Shown here in pieces: positions 1 to 8,792 of a stretch of DNA of 64,000 nucleotides. The translations under genes were made by a program, and so were the position numbers. The notes below the pieces were generated by a model. It was not told where the DNA came from, did not search any database, and saw only the letters and a program-made list of their open reading frames with translations. This stretch comes from Polyangia bacterium (GTDB taxonomy: Bacteria; Myxococcota_A; Polyangia; Nannocystales; Nannocystaceae). Position 1 is the stretch's first letter, and every line of letters starts with the position of its first letter. The stretch lies in contig JAUIFF010000002.1 in the NCBI GenBank assembly GCA_030429545.1, forward strand, positions 620,001 to 684,000. The letters are read 5' to 3'.

Positions 1-1232
1 GCCCGAAACAACACCACGTTGCCCTTGCGGGCACCCATCGGGCCATCGGGCAGTTCGACCATTTCGTAGGGCACGTGCTGGCAGGCCTTGGCCTGGGCAA
101 ATCCCATTTTCTCGAGCGTCAAAAACACGTGGCGAAAGTGGTCGCTTTGGCGAACATCGACGACATAGATCGAGCGGTCGATGTTGTGGCCGTCGAACTT
201 GAGCTTGGCGAGGGCGAGGTCCTTGGTCGCGTAGAGGCTGGTGCCATCTTGCTTGCGCAGCATAAAAAACGGCATGTGCTTGACCTCGGGGTTGAAGATC
301 CCAACTGCCCCTTGGCTGACCTCAAAGACACCTTTTTGGAGAAACTCCTCGACGATCTCGAGCCCTGGCTCGTCGGCCTGGCTCTCGTAAAACCGCACGT
401 CAAAGTGGATGTCGCAGTAGCGGTAAATCTCTTCAAAGTCGTCGAGCGACCACTTTTTGGTCTCATCCCAAACCTTGGTGATCTCGGGTTCGCGGGCCTC
501 TAGGCGCTGCAGGATTTCGGTGATCCGGGCCTTGGCCTCGGCCAGGCGTTTTGCGGCAGCCGGATCGGTTTTACCGGCCTCCTCCCAATCGGCGAGTGCC
601 ATCGCGGCCTTGGTGTAAATCTTGCCCAACCACTCGCCGCGGTTGTCGGCCGGAGGCTGGCGTTGCTCCTCGCTAAGATGGTCGAGGTACCACCACAGGC
701 AGCGGGCGATATGGGTGCCGACATCACCAAAGTAGTTGGCGGCGATCACCGGGTAACCCTGCGAACGCAACAATCGCACCAGCGAGTCACCCAGGCACAT
801 GTTGCGCAGGTGGCCAACATGCAACGCCTTGTGGGTGTTGGGCTGGCTAAACTCGACCATCAACCGCTCGTCTTGTGTAGCTGCATCTATGGCCGAGCCT
901 TCGCCGGCGAGGGCCGGCAGCAGGAGGGCTCCGGCGCGCCCGGGGTCGAGCGTGAAGTTGAGGTAGGGCCCGGTGGCGAGGATCTTGGCGATCAGCGAAG
1001 TGTCTGAAAGTGCATCTTGTAGTTGGGGCACAAGCTCGGCGGCGATTTTTGGGGGGGCCTTGCGCAGCACCCGGGCGAGTTTGAAACAGGGAAACGCAAC
1101 GTCGCCGAGCTCGGGCTTGGGCGGCTTGGCCAACAGGTCCACGATGTCGTCGGCACCGAGGCCAACTTCGCTTGGCAACGCAGCGGCGAGTTCACAGGCG
1201 ACGGCACGGGCGAGTGAATGGGCAGTGGACAT
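1..1232 (-). CDS. argS: Arginyl-tRNA synthetase, 5' part (gene runs off the left edge)
   Basis: Class I aminoacyl-tRNA synthetase that charges tRNA-Arg in the cytoplasm. Reading leftwards from the ATG at 1232, the protein begins MSTAHSLARAVACELAAALP, has the N-terminal tRNA-recognition domain in roughly residues 1-105, and then the diagnostic block FSQPNTHKALHVGHLRN, whose HVGH (residues 138-141) is the class I HIGH signature. Further on, near 30-60, the frame reads GARKGNVV, the part that follows the KMSKS-like loop in this family. The frame stays open to base 1, so the C-terminal anticodon-binding domain lies outside the window. One copy of the iterated TGYANNTRCA palindrome (876-885) falls inside the gene in a stretch read AIDAATQDE, just before the HIGH block. 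Confidence 0.95.
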   Translation of the reverse strand, partial: MSTAHSLARAVACELAAALPSEVGLGADDIVDLLAKPPKPELGDVAFPCFKLARVLRKAPPKIAAELVPQLQDALSDTSLIAKILATGPYLNFTLDPGRAGALLLPALAGEGSAIDAATQDERLMVEFSQPNTHKALHVGHLRNMCLGDSLVRLLRSQGYPVIAANYFGDVGTHIARCLWWYLDHLSEEQRQPPADNRGEWLGKIYTKAAMALADWEEAGKTDPAAAKRLAEAKARITEILQRLEAREPEITKVWDETKKWSLDDFEEIYRYCDIHFDVRFYESQADEPGLEIVEEFLQKGVFEVSQGAVGIFNPEVKHMPFFMLRKQDGTSLYATKDLALAKLKFDGHNIDRSIYVVDVRQSDHFRHVFLTLEKMGFAQAKACQHVPYEMVELPDGPMGARKGNVVLFR

Positions 1233-1331
1233 GGCGCGTGAGCCTAGTCGAAAACCCGAAGATCTCGCAAACGCCTGATGTCACGAAATCACCGGGTGTC
1301 TCGGCCCAAGTTTTTGAGCGCAACCCGGATA

Positions 1332-2801
1332 TCAAGCGGCCAACAGCCAACATACAACTGTGATCACCGCGATCCCAATGAGGTTGAGGGCAAACCCCTC
1401 GCGCGCCATCTGCCCGGTCGTGACCCGACCCGTGCCGTAGACAATCGCGTTGGGTGCGGTCGCAACCGGCAGCATAAACGCGTAGTTGAGGCCAAACACT
1501 GCCGGCAACATCAGGCTTTGGGGGTCGAGCCCTCCAGCGATCGCAGCCGCCCCGAGGATCGGCATGAGGATGTTGGCGGTGGCCGTATTGCTGGTGACTT
1601 CAGTGGTAAAGGTCGCGACCACGCACAACAGTGGAATCACCAACCACGTGGGCCAATGGGCCAAAAACACCAGGGCTTGGCCGAGGTCGTCGCTGAGGTT
1701 GGAGGCACCAAATGCCTTGCCGATGGCAATGCCCCCGCCGATCAACAAAAAGATGCCCCAGGGGATCGGCGTTGGCGTGTTGTCACGCTCGGGATCGTGG
1801 GCCCGTGGGGTAAACACCTCGGCGTCGAGCAGACGTTTGCCGCGGCCCTCACCACTTGGTAGTACAAATAAAACCACAACCGCAAGCAGGGCCACGGTGC
1901 TGTCGCCGGCGTAGGCCTCGACGCCGAGAAGGCTGCCCCAGCCGCCAAACGGCCCGCTGCGAGTCATCCACAAAAGTGCCATCAGGGCAAACACCAGCAA
2001 CACCCGGACTTCGGCTGGGCGCCACGGGCCGAGGTCGGGCAGGGACAATGGCGACTGACCTCGGACCTTGCGGCACAGCCACAGCCAGCTGAGGGGAATC
2101 ATGCCGAGGACCACCGGTAGGCCAAATCCCATCCACTCGGTAAAACTGATTTCGGTGCCGGTAAGCCCGTGGTACTGCTCCAAAAAGATGAGGTTGGGTG
2201 GGGTTGCAATCGGTGTCCCACTGCCGCCTATCGAGGCACCGTAAGGCACGGCGAGCAGCAGCGGCAGGGTGAGCGAGCGACCTTGTGAGGCGGCGATGAC
2301 TGCGAGCACAACCGGTAGCAGCATCACCGTGGTGGCGGTGTTGGACATCCACATGCTGCACACGGCAGCCGCGATCAAAAAGCCGAGCACCAGCCGGCGA
2401 CCGCCATCGCGGCCGACCGTCCGTACCAGGCCCAGGGCGATCCGCCGGTGGGCGCCGGTGCGTTCCATCGCGTGCGACACGATCGTGCCGCCGAGCATCA
2501 GCAATACGAGGTGGTGGCCATAGGCCGTTGCGACCGTGCGAAAGTCGATCACGCCGACCAGCGGAAACAGGGCAAACGGCACCAGCGAGGTGGCAGCGAG
2601 GGGAATGGGCTCGCCTATCCACCACACCGCACACAGGGTGGTGATGACCGCTGTCCAACATGCCTGTGGGGACAGGCCGGCAAGTTGCCAGGTCAACAGC
2701 CCGACGCCCAGTGCGAGCACTGGCCCGAGCCAAAGGCTCATCTGCCGCCAGGTGGCGAGGCGTTCAGTCGGCGCTGCCGGGTTGGGTGTCGACATCGACA
2801 T
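1332..2801 (-). CDS. DASS/SLC13-family sodium-coupled anion (dicarboxylate) transporter
   Basis: Predicted inner-membrane protein of 489 residues with many hydrophobic segments. It carries two copies of the Ser-Asn-Thr signature of the divalent anion:Na+ symporter family: MWMSNTATTVMLLP near residue 150 and TSNTATANILMP near residue 405. In characterised members these SNT motifs build the sodium and carboxylate sites. Substrates are usually C4-dicarboxylates, but sulfate or citrate cannot be excluded from sequence. The start at 2801 overlaps the 3' end of the upstream DUF3604 gene by 38 bases, and a second in-frame ATG lies two codons in, so translational coupling is likely. The DUF3604 neighbour gives no clear hint of the substrate. 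Confidence 0.85.
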   Translation of the reverse strand: MSMSTPNPAAPTERLATWRQMSLWLGPVLALGVGLLTWQLAGLSPQACWTAVITTLCAVWWIGEPIPLAATSLVPFALFPLVGVIDFRTVATAYGHHLVLLMLGGTIVSHAMERTGAHRRIALGLVRTVGRDGGRRLVLGFLIAAAVCSMWMSNTATTVMLLPVVLAVIAASQGRSLTLPLLLAVPYGASIGGSGTPIATPPNLIFLEQYHGLTGTEISFTEWMGFGLPVVLGMIPLSWLWLCRKVRGQSPLSLPDLGPWRPAEVRVLLVFALMALLWMTRSGPFGGWGSLLGVEAYAGDSTVALLAVVVLFVLPSGEGRGKRLLDAEVFTPRAHDPERDNTPTPIPWGIFLLIGGGIAIGKAFGASNLSDDLGQALVFLAHWPTWLVIPLLCVVATFTTEVTSNTATANILMPILGAAAIAGGLDPQSLMLPAVFGLNYAFMLPVATAPNAIVYGTGRVTTGQMAREGFALNLIGIAVITVVCWLLAA

Positions 2802-4935
2802 AGATCGGGCTCGACCAGCAAAGATGCCCGTCGCATTGGGTCACCTTGACAAATAACCGCAACGGGCACTCCACCGCCAATTTCTCGGTAAGCGCGAGCT
2901 GGGTTTCGCGTGGGTTTTCGGGGTAGCGCAGGATCGTCGCCCGCAGGTCGAGGCCACCAAAGTCGACGCTGTGCGGCGTGGTGCCCAGGGTTTGCAGGTC
3001 GACCTCGACGGTCCCAAGTGGCGAGACAAACCGAACCGTGCCCTGCGAGGCCTGGTCGAGCCAGATATCGATGCCGTCGTGGTCCCCGGTGGTCCGCGAA
3101 CGAAACGTCACCTTGTCGGATGTTTGCGAGGTGATGCCATCGAGTGGCGAATCGAAGGCAAACGTCTCGGCGCGGGTGATGTTGGCCCCACAGACCTCGA
3201 TCGAGCCGTCCCACTCAGCCCGTCGCCCGCGGCCCCGAATCCGGGCACCGCCCCACCGCAGGCGAATGCGTCGGGAAGTTTGACAGTTGGCAAACGCCTT
3301 CGGGCGCTCGGTGTGGATACATGTTTTGCCGTCGAACAGCTCGATCGATTCAACCGCGGCTGTGCCGGTCACGCTCGCCCGTACTTCCACCTGGTTTGAG
3401 GCCGGCCGGTAGTCGCTCCCCATCGGCTGACCGTCGACCGTAAAGTCGAGGTCGATCCGCGGTCCGGTGGTCCCGTAGCAGCGCCGTTTCTTGAGCGCGG
3501 TGAACACATCCTGGCGGGTGAGCGACGCACTCAGGACACAGGTCAGCCCGCCGAAAATACCAAACTGACCGGCACCCGGCCCCTCGGCCCCGGGTCGGCC
3601 CTTGTGGCCATCGCTGCTGCAAATCACCCCGACGCGGTAATTCTTGTCAAACGCATCCCACAGCAGCCACTCAAACACGCCCCAGCACGAAGACACCTCG
3701 ATCAGGGGGCCTAGGTCCTCGTCGAAGTACTTGCGGATGTCGGCGTAGCGGCCCCCGCAGTGGGCGGCCAAAATCACCTTCTCGCGGGGAACATGCTTAT
3801 GCAATTTTTTGAACAGGTCGTCGGCCGGATGGGCCGGGCTGAGTTCGTTTTCGGGGGTATCGATTTGCCAGTGGGACGAGCGCATGATCGGCAAATCCTC
3901 TTCGAGGTAGATGACATTGCGGTCGCCCCCGGCGGTGGTGTTGGCCGACCACTCGAACCCGGGAAACACGACAAACCGGCCGTCTTCGTGGAACTCGCGG
4001 ACCACGGCGTTGAGCCGGCGCCAGTCCTCGTCGTCCATCTGAAAGTCGTTGCCCTGGTGCGACATGATATCGACACGGGCGTAGTCGCGGCCAAACGTGA
4101 AGTACTCGACCTCGGTGCCGGTGCCGACGGTGGCATCGGACTGGGCGTGGAGCTCGGCCCAGTAGCGCTGCAGGTTGGGTTTTGTTGTATATCCAGTGAT
4201 CGGATTGCTGCGGACCTCCTGGTCGCCAAACGTCGCGACCACAACCCCTGTGCCCGGGTTTGCAAAGCGGAGTTTGCCAGCCTCGACTGCGGCGACATTG
4301 CTTGCCGACTCGCTCGCCTCAAATCGCAAGGTCACGCCCTCGGGCGCGGGCGTGGGGTTGCCCCACCGGTCCTCACCTTTGACAAACACCTCGACGGGTT
4401 CGCCGACGACGGCCTGGGTTGGCACGATCGGTACCACCGTGACAGGCTCGCCCGAGATCACGGCCACCACCGGTGAGGTCGGCAACCTGCGGACCAGGCA
4501 GGCATTGGTGGCGTCGACCAGCACCCGAATTTCGTGGGCCGACTCGATAAACGATTGGGCCTGGATACCGGGTGAGCCGTGGCTACGGTCGCCAAATGTA
4601 ATCGTGACAACATCGCCGGGGGCGAGGCATCCGTCGTAGACATCGATCACCAGGCACTTCATCCACGGTCGGATATGGGCCTTGCGGCTATATGAAAGTC
4701 GTAGGCTCGCTTCGCCGGTGGTGGTTGCGGTGGTGTAGCCAATACCCGTTGGGTCGTGAAACTGCGGGCGGCCCCAATCGCTGGCAAACCTGCGGGCGAC
4801 CTTGATGGTGCCCCCCTCGTCGATCCCGTAACTGCCAACTGTATAGGTCAGTGTCCACTGTCCCAGGGTGCCGGCCACCACAGGTTCGTTGGGCGAGAGG
4901 GTGACGTGGCCTAGGCGATGGGTCCGGTACTCCAT
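2764..4935 (-). CDS. DUF3604 family PHP-like metal-dependent hydrolase
   Basis: A 723-residue protein. Its central part (about residues 270-520) matches the DUF3604 family, which resembles PHP/metal-dependent phosphoesterases: YWAELHAQSD, a VDIMSHQGN block, GRFVVFPGFEWS, ILAAHCGGRYADIRKY, EVSSCWG and VICSSDGHKGRPG place His, Asp and Cys residues where metal ligands are expected. The N-terminal 250 residues look beta-rich. There is no signal peptide, so a cytoplasmic location is likely. The open frame can be extended to a TTG at 4971, but the added residues (TRCICRCHDAP) look non-coding, so the ATG at 4935 (MEYRTHRLGHV) is preferred. The family has no firmly assigned reaction. The gene is the first of a two-gene operon with the DASS transporter. 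Confidence 0.8.
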   Translation of the reverse strand: MEYRTHRLGHVTLSPNEPVVAGTLGQWTLTYTVGSYGIDEGGTIKVARRFASDWGRPQFHDPTGIGYTTATTTGEASLRLSYSRKAHIRPWMKCLVIDVYDGCLAPGDVVTITFGDRSHGSPGIQAQSFIESAHEIRVLVDATNACLVRRLPTSPVVAVISGEPVTVVPIVPTQAVVGEPVEVFVKGEDRWGNPTPAPEGVTLRFEASESASNVAAVEAGKLRFANPGTGVVVATFGDQEVRSNPITGYTTKPNLQRYWAELHAQSDATVGTGTEVEYFTFGRDYARVDIMSHQGNDFQMDDEDWRRLNAVVREFHEDGRFVVFPGFEWSANTTAGGDRNVIYLEEDLPIMRSSHWQIDTPENELSPAHPADDLFKKLHKHVPREKVILAAHCGGRYADIRKYFDEDLGPLIEVSSCWGVFEWLLWDAFDKNYRVGVICSSDGHKGRPGAEGPGAGQFGIFGGLTCVLSASLTRQDVFTALKKRRCYGTTGPRIDLDFTVDGQPMGSDYRPASNQVEVRASVTGTAAVESIELFDGKTCIHTERPKAFANCQTSRRIRLRWGGARIRGRGRRAEWDGSIEVCGANITRAETFAFDSPLDGITSQTSDKVTFRSRTTGDHDGIDIWLDQASQGTVRFVSPLGTVEVDLQTLGTTPHSVDFGGLDLRATILRYPENPRETQLALTEKLAVECPLRLFVKVTQCDGHLCWSSPIYVDVDTQPGSAD

Positions 4936-4992
4936 GGGCGCATCGTGGCACCGGCATATGCAGCGAGTCAAACCCGTGGTAGACAGGCGTTG

Positions 4993-5148
4993 GTGTCTAG
5001 CGGAAACCTGTTTGCGATCATCGCGTTCGCGTGTTTGTGGTTGGGCCTGGGCGGATTTTTTTGGCTGGTGTTTCGGTTTTTAGCCACTCGCAAACGCGGC
5101 GCCGGCCAAAACCCAGAGGACCCGACCATCCGTGAGCACGGGCTATAG
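4993..5148 (+). CDS. Small single-pass membrane protein, hypothetical
   Basis: A possible 51-residue protein starting at a GTG (4993) and reading MSSGNLFAIIAFACLWLGLG and onwards. It has one strong membrane segment (about residues 5-28) followed by a basic stretch (FLATRKRGAG) and a polar tail, which predicts a cytoplasmic C-terminus by the positive-inside rule. A longer frame from 4918 exists but overlaps the start region of the divergent DUF3604 gene. There is no clear ribosome binding site. I do not recognise a family. The hydrophobic-then-basic composition is the only argument that it is real. Confidence 0.4.
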   Translation: MSSGNLFAIIAFACLWLGLGGFFWLVFRFLATRKRGAGQNPEDPTIREHGL

Positions 5149-5686
5149 ATGTAGCTGCATGTGAACCGGCTCGGGCGTCGCGAACGAACCGACCCTCGAC
5201 AGCCGCCCGCATTGTCCATTTCCGGAGGTGGCCGCGTCGAAAACGTGTCGACCGGTCGAGCACGCCGTCGCTGTCGGGGATGGTGATGGCCCCATCACCG
5301 GTCGCCCCGTTCGAGCTCGCGGGCCGCGATATTCCGGCGAAGGCACAGGATCGCTGGTTGCTGATACACAGAGACTCGCTTGCACAAACCCCGGTGACGA
5401 GTGCGCAGGCAAGCGCGGTCGAGAGCAAAGACCGAGCTGCCGGGGCGTGGGAACATCGAACCGTGGGCCTGAGCCGAGTTCTCGCGCCACGCTTGTTTTT
5501 GCGAGCGGCCCCCCGACTGTCGTTGGCGCGACTTGGCACCCCGTAATCTGTCAGCTGGCGCGGCCGTGGGCGGGCTAGCCAGTCCGGGCACAGCTCACTG
5601 GCGAGTCCATGCCACAGTGGCCCGTGGCCGCCGGTTTTTCGGTTCGAGAGCCATACGGCCGGCCGTACTTCGGTACACTCGGGCCG
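5149..5686. other. Spacer with no convincing gene
   Basis: 538 bases between the small membrane ORF and the AAA+ gene. Several arginine/proline-rich open frames on both strands look like chance frames of GC-rich DNA. The least bad candidate is a minus-strand stretch around 5300-5450 that contains a signal-peptide-like run (LLSTALACALVTGVCASE) but has no good start and no recognisable continuation. One iterated palindrome, TGTAGCTGCA, lies at 5150-5159, directly after the upstream stop codon. A promoter for the AAA+ gene presumably lies near 5640-5680, but I cannot define it. Confidence 0.5.
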
Positions 5687-7372
5687 ATGCCCAATGCGCT
5701 TGTTGTCACTCCTCCCGTCGGCGGTTTTGACCGTTCTGGCCTGCGCGACCTTGTCAAAGATTCGGGACTTGCCGCGGCCCTGCACACCCGTGTACGTGCA
5801 CCGTTTGGCCATACCGTATTGACCCTGCGTACTCTCGAGGCGGTGATCGAAGCCGGCGACTTGGCCTTGCAGACAGGTGAAGCCCTGCACGCGGCCCTGC
5901 TCGAAGATATCGCTGCCACTGGCACGCTGGCGATTCCCGAGCCCACCCTCGACCAGCGCCTGTTTATTGGTGCATTTACAATTATTGTGTTGTGCGACGG
6001 GCTCATCCCCCAGCTCGCCGCGCTGGCCCCCTCACCGCAGCTGACCTCCGACCTAGAGCTCAGCGGGCTCGAGGAGCTTTTGCAAGAGAGCCCGCGACTG
6101 GTGATGGAGCGGCTGCTGGCGATGGCGGGCCGCTACCTCGATGTGCAGGCCAAGCGCAAGGGCGCGGGCGGGGACACGGTTGAGGAGCGGGCGCGCTGGG
6201 TTGTCACCACTGTACATGCATTTATTGCCCAGCTGCGTGGCGCCGTCGAACGCCTCACCCACCTCGGTCGCCTGCGTCCGTTTGGCCTGGCCCTGCGCCA
6301 GCGCAAGGTTGTGATAGGCGACCGCCGCTACGAAGGTTTTTTGGCGCGCAACCTGGCCGAGCCGGCTTCCGACCTCAAACCCGTGCAGATCGACGATGTC
6401 GTTGGCAACCGCGAGTACATCGATGCCGCGCTGAGGCTTTGTCGCGATGTTGCCGCCTACGACCTCAACACCCGCAAAAGCCCCAAGACGATCAACCCGG
6501 TGCTGTTTGGCCTGGGTCGCCCGGGTTGTGGCAAAACCATTACCGCCCACGCCGTTGGCAATTACTTTTTGGAGTACTGCCGCGAACGCGACATCCCAGC
6601 TCGGTTTAAAGTGATTCGCCGGACCGACTGGGCAAGTTCCTACCAAAATGCAAGTGCGGCCACCCTGATCAAGATTTTCAAGGAGGAGGTCTACGGGTTT
6701 GAGGGGGTGTGTGGGGTCTACTGGCCCGACATCGACACTGCGTTTGCCTCGCGCGGGAGCGGCAACCTACGCATGGAGGAGAAAAACAACCTCGGGGCCG
6801 TGTTTGGAATCTTTGACGGTACATTGATTCCCAAGGACGGCAAGTGGTTTATGCTGTGCGACGCCAACTACATGCAAATGGACGAGGCCACGACCTCGCG
6901 GATTGCCCAAAACCCGTTTACCGTGCGCGGCCCGACTTCCCCCGAGGATTATGTCCGGTTGCTGCGCGATGTCTTGCTACGCGACGTTCGTCAAAACGTG
7001 CACCCTGACGATCCGGCCTGGCAACAGGTTGGCGAGGCGCTGGTCAAGGCCGACCTCAGCGGCCGCCAGTGTGAGAGCATTGCCGGCAACATCCGTGCCC
7101 ATATCCAGGACTTTGAGTACCCCGAGCACTATTTCAAGGCGAGCTTTGCCGACCGCCAAAAAATTATCGCCGAGCTAAGCAAAAAGGTGGGAACCGCCGA
7201 GGTGTTGCAGCGAATTGATGACTATACAAAGTTTCACCGCGAGGCCGAGGAAAAGGAAATGACCGAACGTTTCGAGCGCGAGGTTTCGCAGTTGGTCGAG
7301 CGCCTCAACGCCGGACGCGAGGCCACCGCGCGGGCAGCCAAAGATGCCGAGAAGGCGATTTTGGAGGGTTAG
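5687..7372 (+). CDS. AAA+ ATPase with atypical Walker B, C-terminal coiled coil
   Basis: A 561-residue protein. The first 220 residues are a helical domain I do not recognise. An AAA+ core follows, with Walker A GRPGCGKT at residues 277-284. Where Walker B should read hhhhDEID, the sequence is VYWPDID (residues 344-350), so Pro and Asp replace the usual Asp-Glu. The following TAFASRGS and the sensor-1 segment LCDANY (390-395) align well with AAA proteins, as does ATTSRI for the arginine-finger side. The last 60 residues are charged and probably coiled coil. The ATG at 5687 is preferred over a frame extension to 5609. Three iterated palindromes (5791, 5971, 6211) fall inside. The gene is followed at 11 bases by a lipoprotein gene on the same strand. 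Its job is unknown. Remodelling of a protein complex is the generic AAA+ role. Confidence 0.8.
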   Translation: MPNALVVTPPVGGFDRSGLRDLVKDSGLAAALHTRVRAPFGHTVLTLRTLEAVIEAGDLALQTGEALHAALLEDIAATGTLAIPEPTLDQRLFIGAFTIIVLCDGLIPQLAALAPSPQLTSDLELSGLEELLQESPRLVMERLLAMAGRYLDVQAKRKGAGGDTVEERARWVVTTVHAFIAQLRGAVERLTHLGRLRPFGLALRQRKVVIGDRRYEGFLARNLAEPASDLKPVQIDDVVGNREYIDAALRLCRDVAAYDLNTRKSPKTINPVLFGLGRPGCGKTITAHAVGNYFLEYCRERDIPARFKVIRRTDWASSYQNASAATLIKIFKEEVYGFEGVCGVYWPDIDTAFASRGSGNLRMEEKNNLGAVFGIFDGTLIPKDGKWFMLCDANYMQMDEATTSRIAQNPFTVRGPTSPEDYVRLLRDVLLRDVRQNVHPDDPAWQQVGEALVKADLSGRQCESIAGNIRAHIQDFEYPEHYFKASFADRQKIIAELSKKVGTAEVLQRIDDYTKFHREAEEKEMTERFEREVSQLVERLNAGREATARAAKDAEKAILEG

Positions 7373-7383
7373 GGCCCGGTTTG

Positions 7384-8127
7384 ATGTTGTTGCCCCTAGA
7401 CTTAGACCCTGTTCGGCTCGCGCCCCGAGTGCTCTGGCTGCTGGCGTTAGGCTTGATGGGCTGTCAACCCGAGGCGGCCGCTGGACCTGAGGAGCAGCGC
7501 TTGGTGGCCGCTGCGGTGCAGCCTCCCGATGTCGCGGACCAACTTCGCGAGCTGACCAAAACCTGCAACCCGGTGCCCGGTACAGGCCGGTTTCGGACCG
7601 ACGCTGGCAAGTCGCCGACGGTGCAGTTGTGCCAACTTCCCGGGGCGATTTTTTGGCGGGCCGACGCCGATATCGACTGCGATGGCCAGACCGATCCCCG
7701 GTGTGCCAAAGACCCGTGGCGACAACCCGAAACCTCGGCCAAGGGCACCGACGGGCAATTTATCAATGCCGCCGACGTTCCATTTTTGGTGGTGCCGATG
7801 GCCAGCGAAGGATTTGAGCCCAAGGCCCATGGGATCAAAACCGGGTGGTCGGGCTATGGCAGCGCGGGGGTGGTGCTGTACAACGGCCGCATGGTCTTTG
7901 CGCCATACGCCGATGCCGGGCCCAAGGGGGTGATCGGAGAGCTGTCGTTTGCCGCAGCCCAAGCCCTGGGTATCGACCCCGACCCGGTCCGCGGTGGGGT
8001 GGCCGAGGGCGTGACCTATATTGTATTTACAGGCGAGCAGGCCTATGTGAAGCCGGTTGAAGACCCGGTGATGGCCCGTGAAGTGGGGCTCAGGTTGGCA
8101 CGACAACTCGTGGGCGAGTCCCAATAA
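7384..8127 (+). CDS. Lipoprotein with GH75-type chitosanase-like domain
   Basis: A 247-residue protein. Residues 10-25 form a lipoprotein signal ending in LGLMGC, so it should be lipidated and held at the envelope. The mature part contains AIFWRADADIDCDGQTDPRC, a cluster like the acidic DxDxDCDG region of glycoside hydrolase family 75, then YGSAGVVLYNGRMVFAPYAD and GVIGELSFAAAQALGI, where the Glu in GELS matches the GE-S segment of that family. GH75 enzymes cleave chitosan. Whether this one does, or acts on peptidoglycan or another amino sugar polymer, is open. The ATG at 7384 is chosen over a TTG one codon earlier. One iterated palindrome (8022-8031) lies in the frame. Confidence 0.6.
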   Translation: MLLPLDLDPVRLAPRVLWLLALGLMGCQPEAAAGPEEQRLVAAAVQPPDVADQLRELTKTCNPVPGTGRFRTDAGKSPTVQLCQLPGAIFWRADADIDCDGQTDPRCAKDPWRQPETSAKGTDGQFINAADVPFLVVPMASEGFEPKAHGIKTGWSGYGSAGVVLYNGRMVFAPYADAGPKGVIGELSFAAAQALGIDPDPVRGGVAEGVTYIVFTGEQAYVKPVEDPVMAREVGLRLARQLVGESQ

Positions 8128-8160
8128 TTCGTGTTGTTGGCCGCAGCGCTTGGTGTGGGT

Positions 8161-8760
8161 TTACTGGCTCGGAGTTTGGCAAAACCTCGCCAATGAGGCC
8201 GCCGATTCGCGGGCAAAGCGTTTTTGAAACAACGTCGCGTAGGGGCGGCCGACGGCTGTCAGCCAGGTCGCCGGCTTTGTATAGGCACATAACTCGTAGG
8301 TGACCGCCTCAGTTTTTGGGTCGAACCGCACGCTAAACCGCTCTTCGCCAAAAAACACATGCCCGGGGAGGGTAACGTAGCCAAACTCTGCCGTGTTGGG
8401 GGCGTTCGGGTTGTCGCCAGCAAGTTGCTGATACACAATTTTACAAGGGTTGAGCGCCCACAGCCCGCCGGGCCGGGCGAGTGTGGCGACGACCTGGCCG
8501 ATGGCAACCGCCGGTGCCGGTCGGCACAGGGTGAGCCAGCCAAGGTCGCGGACCATGGCCCAGGTCATGAGCCCTCGGCACGCCCGCGCAAAGCACTCGC
8601 GCCCGTGGCCGAGTTGATGGCTGAGGTAGTTTTTGCGGTAGCCGGGTGGGCACGCACCCCGGCTGATGCCGGGGTTTGGGTAGTTGACCTCAACCCCGGT
8701 CAAGCTCGCGAGATAGCTGTGGATCGTCGCGTGTGTCGGTTTGCGCAGGTGCCATACCAT
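8161..8760 (-). CDS. DUF1990 family protein
   Basis: A 199-residue soluble protein starting MVWHLRKPTHATIHSYLASL. It matches the DUF1990 family: NYPNPGISRG near residue 25, PPGYRKNYLSHQLGHG, then TWAMVRDLGWL, EFGYVTLPGHVFFGEERFSV and a C-terminal TYELCAYTKPATW. Plant and bacterial relatives share this order, and no enzymatic activity is firmly established. The long frame extends to 8994, but the added N-terminus is an antisense shadow of the epimerase gene, so the ATG at 8760 is used. The start lies 32 bases from the divergent epimerase start at 8793, so the two genes share a very short promoter region. Confidence 0.75.
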   Translation of the reverse strand: MVWHLRKPTHATIHSYLASLTGVEVNYPNPGISRGACPPGYRKNYLSHQLGHGRECFARACRGLMTWAMVRDLGWLTLCRPAPAVAIGQVVATLARPGGLWALNPCKIVYQQLAGDNPNAPNTAEFGYVTLPGHVFFGEERFSVRFDPKTEAVTYELCAYTKPATWLTAVGRPYATLFQKRFARESAASLARFCQTPSQ

Positions 8761-8792
8761 CGGCTGCTCGGTCGAGATACCATACCGGCCAC

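Noticed and set aside
5018-5890. 290-codon minus-strand frame
   Set aside because: Arg-rich chance frame overlapping the AAA+ start and the small membrane ORF. The internal signal-peptide-like stretch is interesting but has no usable start.
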